A stretch of 64,000 bases of DNA, taken from contig NZ_LMUT01000012.1 in NCBI RefSeq assembly GCF_009765785.1, positions 430,150 to 494,149 on the forward strand, read 5' to 3'. Both the position numbers and the translations under genes were made by a program. The DNA comes from Granulicella sp. L46 (GTDB taxonomy: Bacteria > Acidobacteriota > Terriglobia > Terriglobales > Acidobacteriaceae). Below, in pieces: positions 44,626-52,001 of the stretch (the stretch's first letter is position 1; the number at the start of each line of letters is the position of its first letter). The notes under the pieces are model-generated. The model worked only from the letters and a program-made list of their open reading frames with translations. It did not search any database and was not told the DNA's origin.

Positions 44626-45062
44626 TTTCTGCTCTATTTCAATCAACCGCCTTAGGTGTTGAATCCGCCACCAACCAAGCCGCCAGAGGGGCCTGCGCTC
44701 GGTGGTTCATTCGCCGCAGGGTATTTCCATGACTACTCCCGCGCAATGTTGGTCAATGAGAAAACTTCTCAAGTCCATGACAAATGACAAATCGATGACA
44801 AATGGGGTCCTGCGTATTCTTATACTTAGCGTATTGCGACAGCGTTGGAGCCAAGGGCATTCAAGAGCGTTGACTATGCCCAGGTCGACCGGCTGGTAGA
44901 CACACACGTCATCCCCGCCGTCCGAAGGTACGGAACCTCCACCTTTCAAGCCGAGTAGCAAGCTTCCATTCAATATCTGCTCGAGGTTCCAATCTTCGAA
45001 ATGCTTACACCGCTCCGGATTGGGCCTCAATACTCTTGTTCCCACAGGAAGCTAGGCTCTAC
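44626..45062. other. Gene-poor stretch with short repeats and a coding-like fragment
   Basis: No complete gene is supported here. ATGACAAAT-like units occur three times near 44778-44806. A short open frame at 44830-44958 reads plausibly (SVDYAQVDRLVDTHVIPAV then RRYGTSTFQAE) and may be the tail of a decayed gene or the reading frame of a very small protein with a TTG start at 44845. Confidence 0.3.
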
Positions 45063-46463
45063 ATGAAGCTGTCCCCCCTCACAACTCGAGAGATCGCACC
45101 GCGAATCCCGTCTGAGGTAACGGCGGTGCTCGCCGCGCTTCACCTTAGCGACCCGGACACATCTCTCTTAAAGGCGCTAGACGATCGCGAGTGGACCAGC
45201 CTTCTCGAGTTCTGCATTACCGCTCACCTCACCCTACCGCTGGCGCAGCTTGCCATGGACGGATTCCCAGACTGGGTAGTCGACCGCCTCAAGGCAAATC
45301 TCGCTGACAATGCTCTTCGCTTCGAGAACATCAAAGCGATCTATAGGGAAGCAGCGAAGGCTCTCGACGATGCAAAGGTTGAACACCTCGTCATCAAGGG
45401 TTTCACCCAGGCACCAGATTACGTTGCAGACCCGCGCCTGCGCAGGCAATCCGACTTCGACTTCTTCTGCCCTCCCGAACGCATCGACGATGCTCGCGCG
45501 GCTTTGGAGGCCATCGGCTACAAATCCTACGATGTAAATGAGGCCATCGCCGATCACACATCTGTTCTAGTTCGGCTCGGCAATTGGCAGTGGAGTGGCA
45601 ATCCCTTCGACCCCGAAATGCCATTAGGGATTGATGTTCACTTTTGTCTCTGGAACGAGCGCGCCTCGCTGATTCGAATTCCAGAGGTGGAACTCTTTTG
45701 GGAGCGGCGCATGACGCGAGTCGTCGATGGGCTATCGTTTCCATGCCTGTCGCCTGTCGACCATCTCGGTTATCTATCGCTTCACATCCTCCGCAACATC
45801 TTTCTCTACGAGTGGATCGTCCACCATGTTCGTGAACTGGCAATCTTCCTTAACTCCCACGCCGACGACGATGCTTTCTGGCAAAGCTGGTGCGATACGC
45901 ACACTCCGTCGTTGCGATCCTTCGAGGCAATCGCCTTCTACTATGCCCAATCCTGGTTCGGCTGCCGCCTCCATTGCCAGGCCGCGCAAGAGATCGCTAA
46001 CCTCGCCGTCACACAAAAGAGCTGGCTGCAGCGCTTCTCCGGCTCCACTCTGGAGGTCATGTTTCGTCAGAACAAGGATTCAGTCTGGCTGCACCTAAGC
46101 TTTGTCTCCTCGCCCTCGGATCGAGTGAAGATCCTCACGCGCTGTCTGATCCCACCACGCATCGCGTCCATCGGAGCACCCACTGTCAATATGCGGAACA
46201 AGCGGATGGTCGCATCGAAGGACAGCAATCCTTTGCGGCAGTATGTCGTGTACCTGATCTCCCGTTCCGCCGCACACGCGCACGCCAGCTTCACTACTCT
46301 CACAAGAGGCCTACGCTGGCGTCTATCGCAGCATCGACTCCTCGGACCAAACAGCGAAATGACCGATGTGAGTGTGCATGAACCCCACGCGTATGCAATG
46401 AAGGTTCGACGCCATACAAAGAAAGTCGAAGTCGACAAACTCGGCGCCCGGAATGAGCTATAG
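45063..46463 (+). CDS. Nucleotidyltransferase-family protein (NTP_transf_5-like)
   Basis: A 466-residue protein from the ATG at 45063. The core reads VEHLVIKGFTQAPDYVADPR, then RRQSDFDFFCPPERIDDARA, matching the KG...R..SDxD pattern of the 'uncharacterised nucleotidyltransferase' group with the paired acidic residues of the nucleotidyltransferase fold. A helical C-terminal half follows (VDHLGYLSLHILRNIFLYEW). Family members are often near capsule, lasso-peptide or modified-peptide genes, but none is seen here. Codon use differs from the strongly C-ending style to the left. It converges with the ArsR-like gene; their stops are 37 bases apart. Confidence 0.68.
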   Translation: MKLSPLTTREIAPRIPSEVTAVLAALHLSDPDTSLLKALDDREWTSLLEFCITAHLTLPLAQLAMDGFPDWVVDRLKANLADNALRFENIKAIYREAAKALDDAKVEHLVIKGFTQAPDYVADPRLRRQSDFDFFCPPERIDDARAALEAIGYKSYDVNEAIADHTSVLVRLGNWQWSGNPFDPEMPLGIDVHFCLWNERASLIRIPEVELFWERRMTRVVDGLSFPCLSPVDHLGYLSLHILRNIFLYEWIVHHVRELAIFLNSHADDDAFWQSWCDTHTPSLRSFEAIAFYYAQSWFGCRLHCQAAQEIANLAVTQKSWLQRFSGSTLEVMFRQNKDSVWLHLSFVSSPSDRVKILTRCLIPPRIASIGAPTVNMRNKRMVASKDSNPLRQYVVYLISRSAAHAHASFTTLTRGLRWRLSQHRLLGPNSEMTDVSVHEPHAYAMKVRRHTKKVEVDKLGARNEL

Positions 46464-46500
46464 TCAATCCGCGTCGTGTGCGATGCAGCAGTTGGCTCTT

Positions 46501-47196
46501 TCAGCCAACTACGATGTGCAAATATTTCGAGAAAGCTTTTCTGCCTTCGAGAGTGACTCGAACCGCGCGTGACTTCCGGGTTGGTGCGATCCAACCAAGT
46601 TCCGTGAACCGTTTGTACATCTTCACGCCCAAGGTCCCCGCCAGGTGGGGCCGGCGCTCTGTCCAGTCAGGACATTGACGCGCCAACTTCGGGTCTGCAA
46701 CTCCCTCCAAGCGCGGCACAACGATCCCGCGTTGCTCGAACCATTCCACCCCTCTGTCTGTCACGGAGAAAGCTCTTCCGGCTGCTCGCGCAAGGTGACC
46801 CTCACGCTGTAGCGCGTCCGTGATAGCAACTCCGAGCCATCCGGCGAGATGCGCATAACATGTGCGTGCATGCTCAAGACTCCCTAAGGTGAGCCCGGCT
46901 GTCTTATCGGAATGCCGCGCCTGATGCGCACAAGACAACACCAGTAGCGATTCAACGGCGTAAGCAACTTCCTCATTCGCAAGTTCGTAGTAGCGGTGCC
47001 GCCCTTGCCGCTGCACCGTCACAAAACCGGCTTCATGAAGTCGTGCAAGATGTTCGCTCGCCGTTTGCGGGCTCACGTGCGCTACCAAAGCCAATTCGCC
47101 AGCAGGGACGGCGCGACCACCCATCAACTCAAGCAGCATGGCCGCCCGTGCAGGCTCTGCGATCAGTTTGGCTGCGTTGGCGAGTGCATCGCTCAT
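46501..47196 (-). CDS. ArsR-type winged-helix transcriptional regulator, divergent from NIPSNAP-protoglobin
   Basis: A 231-residue DNA-binding protein from the ATG at 47196. The N-terminal part is an ArsR-like winged helix (AKLIAEPARAAMLLELMGGR, then VSPQTASEHLARLHEAGFVT and QGRHRYYELANEEV). A C-terminal region of about 130 residues contains several Cys and His residues (SCAHQARHSDK, EHARTCYAHLAGWLG) and could sense a ligand or metal. A perfect palindrome CATAC-A-GTATG (47198-47208) lies right in front of its start, so autorepression and control of the divergent operon are likely. The sensed signal is unknown. Confidence 0.83.
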   Translation of the reverse strand: MSDALANAAKLIAEPARAAMLLELMGGRAVPAGELALVAHVSPQTASEHLARLHEAGFVTVQRQGRHRYYELANEEVAYAVESLLVLSCAHQARHSDKTAGLTLGSLEHARTCYAHLAGWLGVAITDALQREGHLARAAGRAFSVTDRGVEWFEQRGIVVPRLEGVADPKLARQCPDWTERRPHLAGTLGVKMYKRFTELGWIAPTRKSRAVRVTLEGRKAFSKYLHIVVG

Positions 47197-47197
47197 A

Positions 47198-47208
47198 CAT
47201 ACAGTATG
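47198..47208. promoter_or_regulatory. Palindromic operator candidate CATAC-A-GTATG
   Basis: An 11-base perfect inverted repeat, one base in front of the ArsR-like start codon and 82 bases before the divergent NIPSNAP gene. The spacing and symmetry suit a dimeric winged-helix repressor controlling both directions. Confidence 0.6.
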
Positions 47209-47289
47209 CGGATTCTTTTTCGCCAACACTTCGGTCTGCGCCGAAGTTTTTTCTCCAACACACAGCGTCCAATGGTCTCAGAGGTTCTT

Positions 47290-47616
47290 ATGTACACACT
47301 TTTCCTGCTTTACACCATCGACCCCAACAAGCTTGCCGACTGGCGCGCCTACGCACAAGCGGAGTTCGAGCCCATCACCGAGAGTGGCGGCCGTATCACC
47401 GGCTACTACGCTCCAACCGAGTTCGCCGGGGCTACCAGTGAAGCCTTCGCCACAATTGATGTCGGCACCATGGCCGAATACGAGGTGTATCGCGCCAAGC
47501 TTGCCGCACATCCGCTACATCAGGAAAATGCCCGCAAGATCGAAGCGTCCGGTGCGATCCACTCAACCTATCGCGCCATTATTCAGAAGGTCGAGCCGGA
47601 AGCGGCTGGCAAATGA
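47290..47616 (+). CDS. NIPSNAP-like dimeric alpha/beta-barrel protein
   Basis: A 108-residue protein from the ATG at 47290 (GAGG upstream). It starts MYTLFLLYTIDPNKLADWRA, continues FEPITESGGRITGYYAPTEF, and has the central AEYEVYRAKLAAHP. This matches the ferredoxin-like NIPSNAP family, whose members dimerise; several relatives bind small hydrophobic or heme-like ligands, but no reaction is fixed. Its last four bases overlap the protoglobin start (ATGA), so the two are translationally coupled. Expression is probably under the ArsR-like repressor. Confidence 0.75.
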   Translation: MYTLFLLYTIDPNKLADWRAYAQAEFEPITESGGRITGYYAPTEFAGATSEAFATIDVGTMAEYEVYRAKLAAHPLHQENARKIEASGAIHSTYRAIIQKVEPEAAGK

Positions 47617-48218
47617 ACCGCCCGGACCCGTCCGCACCCTCGTCGATACCCGGCTACGACTATGGCACTCCAGGAAGTGCCGTATCGTCGGTGACAGAAC
47701 GTGATCTGTCAGAACTCGAGCAGGCCGCCGGCTGGACTGCCAGGGACGCGGAGGTGCTGGCGCGGCACGCTGACGTGTTCCGTGCAAACGCCGAATCCAT
47801 GGTCGACGCCTGGCGTTCCGTCATCGGTTCGCAGCCCCATCTTTCCCGCTGGTTCGTCGGTCCGGATGGTAAACCGGACGACGAATACAAGATGAGCATC
47901 AAGCGCCGTTTTGTTCAATGGGTCATTGATGCGGCGGTGCGACCTCATGACCAGGACTGGCTGAACTATCAGCAGGAAATCGGACTTCGTCACACTCCGG
48001 CAAAGAAGAACAAGACCGATGCCGCGGATACGCCGCCCCTCGTGCCGTTTCGATACCTTCTCGGCTTCATTCCCGTGGTCCTGCCGATCCGCGGGTTTTT
48101 CAAGGACGCCATTCAGGATGAAGCAGAACTCAATAAACTCCAGGAGGCGTGGACCAAGGCTGTCCTCCTCCACGTCACCCTATGGTCGCGCGCGTATGTG
48201 GCGGAAGACCTCTGGTGA
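47613..48218 (+). CDS. Protoglobin (single-domain heme protein)
   Basis: A 201-residue protein aligning with archaeal protoglobin over nearly all of its length: IPGYDYGTPGSAVSSVTERD, then SQPHLSRWFVGPDGKPDDEY, QWVIDAAVRPHDQDWLNYQQ, EIGLRHTPAKKNKTDAADTP and the tail LLHVTLWSRAYVAED. His127 in GLRHT is the likely proximal heme ligand. Protoglobins bind O2, NO and CO and some catalyse peroxidase or carbene-type reactions; in bacteria they may detoxify NO or sense gas. It lacks any output domain. It forms an ATGA-coupled pair with the NIPSNAP-like gene and is divergent from an ArsR-like regulator. Confidence 0.92.
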   Translation: MNRPDPSAPSSIPGYDYGTPGSAVSSVTERDLSELEQAAGWTARDAEVLARHADVFRANAESMVDAWRSVIGSQPHLSRWFVGPDGKPDDEYKMSIKRRFVQWVIDAAVRPHDQDWLNYQQEIGLRHTPAKKNKTDAADTPPLVPFRYLLGFIPVVLPIRGFFKDAIQDEAELNKLQEAWTKAVLLHVTLWSRAYVAEDLW

Positions 48219-48339
48219 CCCGTCGAACCCTTTCAAGGCGCTGAAGGATAGGTCATACGGCACTCGAGCTTAGCGCCTGCAAAGTCGCGTTTTCCGGGAT
48301 CGCGCTAATGCCCCCATCTCATCTGATAAGGTTCCTCCA

Positions 48340-49539
48340 ATGACAGAAAAGGAGTTGTACCGGCGAACCTCCGAGTGGTACCGGCGGATCTCGACCCGAT
48401 GGATACATTTTCGGGCGGTGCCGATGAAGCGGCTATGGGTATTGATAACAGCGGATTTCCTCCTGTTTTCAGTGGTCGGCTTCTACGTTGACCTGATGTA
48501 CAGGGGAATGTTGCCTTATGCCGTCGTGCTTACCATAGCGATTTCGGTCGGGCTAAACGCTGCATTGTGGATCATCGTGCTGTCGCGGCTGTCGATGCCC
48601 TATCTAATCGGCCTGTGTGTACTGCAACTCTTCACTTCCAGGATCAACAGCATCCTCGCAAACTGGATGACGCACCGCTTCGATCTGAAGCCAGTGCCCT
48701 CGGAATTGGGAATCCATTTCGCGGCAACCGCAATGATGTCGGCGATCATTCTCTCTTACAGCCTTTTCGTTGTGTATATCCGGCGTGAGGGAAGAGAGTC
48801 GTTCCGCATGCGCAACGAACTGGAGCTGGCACACGGAATTCAGAAGACGCTAGTGCCACCGGTGGGATTGCAAACGGAGCGCTTTGAGATTTACGGCATC
48901 TCGCGCCCCAGTGAGAAGGTGGGCGGCGATCTGGTGGATGCGATTTGCCTACGGAACGGTGACGCCATTGCCTATGTCGCTGACATCGCCGGACATGGGC
49001 TTCCTGCCGGCATTCTGATGGGAATGCTGAAGACAGCGACTCGCACAGACCTGCTGGATGCGGAGGGACGCGAGCCGCATCAGACTCTGCCGGTACTGCT
49101 GGATCGGCTGAACAGGGTGCTCCCAGAGGTGAAAGAGCCGCACATGTATGCAACATTCACCGGCTTCCGGCTAGGGGCGGACGGCAGTGTGTTCTATGCA
49201 CTGGCGGCAAGCCCGCCGATCGTGCACTGGCATGCGAGCGACCGGACCTTGTCGCACACGGAGGAGGGCCAGTTCCCAGTCGGGCTGCTGCCAGTTTCCG
49301 GTTTTGACGGAAAGAGGCTCGAAGTCGCGTCGGGCGACGTACTCGTGGTTGCAACGGACGGAATACTGGAAGTGTGCAACAAACCCCAGGAAGAGTTTGG
49401 CGTGGAACGACTCAAGCAAGTGATCGCGGCGAACGCCAGAAATCCTTTACCGGAGCTGGCGGAAAGGATTTTTGCGACGGCGCGTGCGTTTGGACAACAA
49501 TTCGACGATCAAACAATCCTCATCGTGCGTTGTTTGTAA
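48340..49539 (+). CDS. Membrane-anchored SpoIIE-family PP2C phosphatase
   Basis: A 399-residue signalling protein. Four hydrophobic segments (WVLITADFLLFSVVGFYVDL, VVLTIAISVGLNAALWIIVL and two more) form an N-terminal membrane module. A short linker with LELAHGIQKTLVPP leads into a PPM phosphatase. Metal-binding aspartates are visible in VGGDLVDAICL, VADIAGHGLPAGILMG and VATDGILEVCN. RsbU-like phosphatases reset anti-sigma antagonists, so it may act in a general stress cascade, but no sigma or anti-sigma gene is close. Start ATG with AAGG upstream. Codon use is relatively neutral. Confidence 0.9.
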   Translation: MTEKELYRRTSEWYRRISTRWIHFRAVPMKRLWVLITADFLLFSVVGFYVDLMYRGMLPYAVVLTIAISVGLNAALWIIVLSRLSMPYLIGLCVLQLFTSRINSILANWMTHRFDLKPVPSELGIHFAATAMMSAIILSYSLFVVYIRREGRESFRMRNELELAHGIQKTLVPPVGLQTERFEIYGISRPSEKVGGDLVDAICLRNGDAIAYVADIAGHGLPAGILMGMLKTATRTDLLDAEGREPHQTLPVLLDRLNRVLPEVKEPHMYATFTGFRLGADGSVFYALAASPPIVHWHASDRTLSHTEEGQFPVGLLPVSGFDGKRLEVASGDVLVVATDGILEVCNKPQEEFGVERLKQVIAANARNPLPELAERIFATARAFGQQFDDQTILIVRCL

Positions 49540-49599
49540 TTTGGGCAAGTTCGGAAAGTTGGCGGAAGCTTAGTGATGGAGACGGGTCAAACATTCCAA

Positions 49600-49764
49600 C
49601 TAGGCCGCGCCGCGCCGTTTTCGGTAAATCTTGATGGCGGCATGGATGGCTGCTCCAATGGGTAAGCCGGTGAATATCAGCCAAAAGAGAGAACGTACCG
49701 CAATCGTTCCCCATCCACCGTGCGGCGGTTCGGCTATCAGCGTAAGGGCGGTCACGGCGGCCAT
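49600..49764 (-). CDS. Small single-pass membrane protein, 54 residues
   Basis: A short frame from the ATG at 49764 to TAG at 49600. It starts MAAVTALTLIAEPPHGGWGT, followed by a hydrophobic helix VRSLFWLIFTGLPIGAAIHA and a basic tail IKIYRKRRGAA. The helix flanked by an extracytoplasmic start and positively charged end is what a real small membrane protein looks like. Only a weak ribosome-binding site (AGG) is visible. It lies between the phosphatase gene (convergent) and the RlpA terminator. Function is unknown. Confidence 0.5.
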   Translation of the reverse strand: MAAVTALTLIAEPPHGGWGTIAVRSLFWLIFTGLPIGAAIHAAIKIYRKRRGAA

Positions 49765-49880
49765 CCTACCGCATCCAGGTATTCAATAGTCGGATTCCCG
49801 CAAAGTCGGTTTTCGGATAATTCATTTCTGCTCCAACGGGCCCGCGGAGCTGCTCGTCCCCGCCCACCCAAACGCCAAAA

Positions 49881-49912
49881 AGCCCCGCAACCCAAAAGGG
49901 AATTGCGAGGCT
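49881..49912. terminator. Terminator-like hairpin, related to that at 44580
   Basis: AGCCCCGCAA (49881-49890) pairs with TTGCGAGGCT (49903-49912) with one mismatch around CCC-AAAA-GGG. It lies about 40 bases past the rlpA stop (minus strand), with AAAA before the left arm acting as a T tract on that strand. Confidence 0.72.
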
Positions 49913-49951
49913 CCTCAGCTATTACCGTTTCTTTTAGGACTTTCGACTGCC

Positions 49952-50557
49952 TTAGCGGTCTAGATCCGCCAACAGCCCAGGCGTCAATGCGCCCACGCTC
50001 GGTGGCTCGTCGAACGGCTGCACCTTCACGGGATCGTCCATCTTTAGCTGAGAAACCAACATCTCCGCCAGTTCAGGATCCGTAAGATTCACCTCTTCGA
50101 CGCGTACCTTGGCCAATCCCGCCACGCCCAGCTTTACCGCCGCTGCGTAGGAGAGATCCACTATCCGGTTCAGCGGCACCGGGCCGCGATCGTTTACCCG
50201 GAGTAGCGTAGACCTGTTGTTTTTGAGATTCGTTACCCGAATCCAGCTTCCCAGCGGCAGCGTGCGGTGCGCGCAGGTCATGGCATACATGTCGTATGTC
50301 TCACCGTCTGCAGTCTTCCGCCCGTTGAACTTCTTCCCGTACCAGGATGCTTTACCAATTTGGAACCAGTGACGTTTCGCAACGGTCTTGCCGGTCGGTG
50401 GATTGACCGGAACCCCTGCGTTCTCTCGTTTCACCGTAGGACTTGCAGCAAGGGAGGCTGTTAATCCCAGGGTTACGGCCAGCACGCCAACGCGAGTACG
50501 TTTGCGGCCTTTCTTCCCCTGCAGCTCTTCCGTGCCATTCATCGTAGGATCACTCAT
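49952..50557 (-). CDS. rlpA: RlpA-family septal ring lytic transglycosylase-like protein
   Basis: A 201-residue exported protein. The long basic n-region (GKKGRKRTRVGVLAV) and TLGLTASLAASPT form a signal peptide or anchor. The double-psi beta-barrel domain is intact: GKASWYGKKFNGRKTADGET, then YAMTCAHRTLPLGSWIRVTN and the catalytic-region LLRVNDRGPVPLNRIVDLS, which contains the Asp of the transglycosylase site. No SPOR domain is present. It is divergent from thiD across a 120-base AT-richer gap that probably holds both promoters. Confidence 0.9.
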   Translation of the reverse strand: MSDPTMNGTEELQGKKGRKRTRVGVLAVTLGLTASLAASPTVKRENAGVPVNPPTGKTVAKRHWFQIGKASWYGKKFNGRKTADGETYDMYAMTCAHRTLPLGSWIRVTNLKNNRSTLLRVNDRGPVPLNRIVDLSYAAAVKLGVAGLAKVRVEEVNLTDPELAEMLVSQLKMDDPVKVQPFDEPPSVGALTPGLLADLDR

Positions 50558-50677
50558 CTATATATTGTCGCCTCTGGGGTACCCTAAGTCAAACAATTCA
50601 AAGGTAGTTATTCTCTATTTCGGGTTGCAAAAACCCTCTGTGTATGATAGGGTTTTCTCACGGTGGGGTTGCCTTAG

Positions 50678-51550
50678 GTGCCATCAAAATCCTCTAGTTC
50701 AGCCGCCCCCAGCCGCCTCCAGGAACGCACCCTCCTCACCATTGCCGGCCACGATCCCTCCTCCGGCGCCGGCATTACCGCCGACCTTCAGACCTTCGCC
50801 GCCCACCGCCGCTTCGGCACCTCTGCCATTACCGCCCTTACCGTCCAGTCCACTCTGGGCATCACGGAACTTAAGACGGTAGACCACGCCTTTCTCCGCC
50901 GGGCCCTCGACCACCTGGTCGCCGACCTGCCGCCCGCGGGCATCAAGATCGGCATGCTCGGTTCGAGCGAAATCGCCGCGACTGTCGCGGGTTTTCTCGC
51001 TACCGTCCGCTCCCAGGAAGGGAAGTCCAAGGCAGGGAATCAGCCCCCCTCCGCACTTCCCGTCGTGCTCGATCCCATCCTTCGCGCCACCTCCGGCCAC
51101 GACCTGCTCCCACCCGACGCGATCGAGACCCTTCACCAGCAGCTCCTGCCCCTCGTCGACTGGATCACACCCAACTGGTCCGAGCTCTCCGCCCTCACCT
51201 CCCAGCCCGTCGAAACTCTCGGCCAGGCCGAGGCCGCCACCCAACTTCTGGCCGCCCGACACCCCCACCTCCACATCGTCGCCACCGCCGGAGACCACCC
51301 CCAACCCACCGATCTCCTCCGCCTCCCCTCAGGAGATATCCACAGGTACCCCGGCGAGCACCTCAATTCCACTTCCACGCACGGTACCGGCTGCGCCTTT
51401 TCGTCCGCCCTCCTCTGCCACCTCGTCCTCCGTGACAGCCCGATCGAAGCCGTTCGCAACGCCAAACACTTCGTCACCGAAGCCATCCGGAACGCCCCAA
51501 GCATCGGGCACGGCAAAGGCCCCCTCAACCTCTTCGGACAATTCTCCTGA
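50678..51550 (+). CDS. thiD: Hydroxymethylpyrimidine/phosphomethylpyrimidine kinase
   Basis: Phosphorylates hydroxymethylpyrimidine twice to give HMP-PP for thiamine synthesis. A GTG start gives 290 residues. Ribokinase-fold signatures: LLTIAGHDPSSGAGITADLQ, FAAHRRFGTSAITALTVQST, VVLDPILRATSGHDLL, ITPNWSELSALT and the catalytic STHGTGCAFSSALLCHLVLR. These are ThiD-like, including the GTGC nucleophile environment. A stop is followed by a long inverted repeat and, 205 bases later, thiS on the same strand. No TPP riboswitch motif was found upstream. Confidence 0.93.
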   Translation: MPSKSSSSAAPSRLQERTLLTIAGHDPSSGAGITADLQTFAAHRRFGTSAITALTVQSTLGITELKTVDHAFLRRALDHLVADLPPAGIKIGMLGSSEIAATVAGFLATVRSQEGKSKAGNQPPSALPVVLDPILRATSGHDLLPPDAIETLHQQLLPLVDWITPNWSELSALTSQPVETLGQAEAATQLLAARHPHLHIVATAGDHPQPTDLLRLPSGDIHRYPGEHLNSTSTHGTGCAFSSALLCHLVLRDSPIEAVRNAKHFVTEAIRNAPSIGHGKGPLNLFGQFS

Positions 51551-51581
51551 TCTGCGGACTTGACCGAAAACCCAATGAAAT

Positions 51582-51635
51582 GGCCAAAAGACAAGCGTGC
51601 TTTACCTCGGTGTCAAGTCTGCTTGTCTTTTGGCC
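51582..51635. terminator. 15-bp perfect inverted repeat between thiD and thiS
   Basis: GGCCAAAAGACAAGC (51582-51596) and GCTTGTCTTTTGGCC (51621-51635) pair without mismatch around a 24-base loop. The right arm contains TCTTTT but is followed by GGAAAAA, so simple Rho-independent termination is not clear. It may terminate thiD or regulate thiS. Confidence 0.7.
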
Positions 51636-51755
51636 GGAAAAACCCTTGGAATTGGTCTCCCAATCGCGGCTAAGAACACCTCTGCGTAGCGCGAAACCGG
51701 GCTATGTCATGCAAAAACGCACCCGAAATGCCCCGATCTGCTAGCCTGAACGAGT

Positions 51756-52001
51756 ATGTCGACACCCCTCACGATTCACCTTAACGGCCAGCAGCGCACC
51801 TTGGACAACCTCGAATCGCCATCGCCTTTGTCGCATGTTATCAATGCATTAGAGCTAAAATCTGATCGAATAGCTGTAGAGCATAATGGCGAGATCGTCA
51901 CCCGTGCCACCTGGCCCGCAGCCCAAATCTCCACCGGCGACCGCCTGGAGATCGTTCACTTCGTAGGAGGAGGACTTGAAGAAGTCTTCCTAAGCCGCTG
52001 A
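51756..52001 (+). CDS. thiS: Sulfur carrier protein ThiS with C-terminal extension
   Basis: An 81-residue ubiquitin-like sulfur carrier (TIHLNGQQRTLDNLESPSPL, then EHNGEIVTRATWPAAQ and the terminal-strand DRLEIVHFVGGG). In the usual protein the Gly-Gly is the C-terminus, where ThiF adenylates and sulfur is loaded. Here eight residues (LEEVFLSR) follow the glycines 71-73, so a protease would have to expose the diglycine, or the protein works differently. Twelve bases overlap the 3' end of the glycosyltransferase gene on the other strand. No thiF, thiG or thiH is seen nearby. Confidence 0.82.
   Translation: MSTPLTIHLNGQQRTLDNLESPSPLSHVINALELKSDRIAVEHNGEIVTRATWPAAQISTGDRLEIVHFVGGGLEEVFLSR

Noticed and set aside
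44707-45045. A 112-codon minus-strand frame in the gene-poor gap
   Set aside because: No signal, domain or codon bias is visible, and it crosses the repeats, so a real gene is not supported.
50558-50677. Possible TPP riboswitch before thiD, or between thiD and thiS
   Set aside because: Neither interval contains the conserved CTGAGA and ACCTGA-type core elements in the right order.
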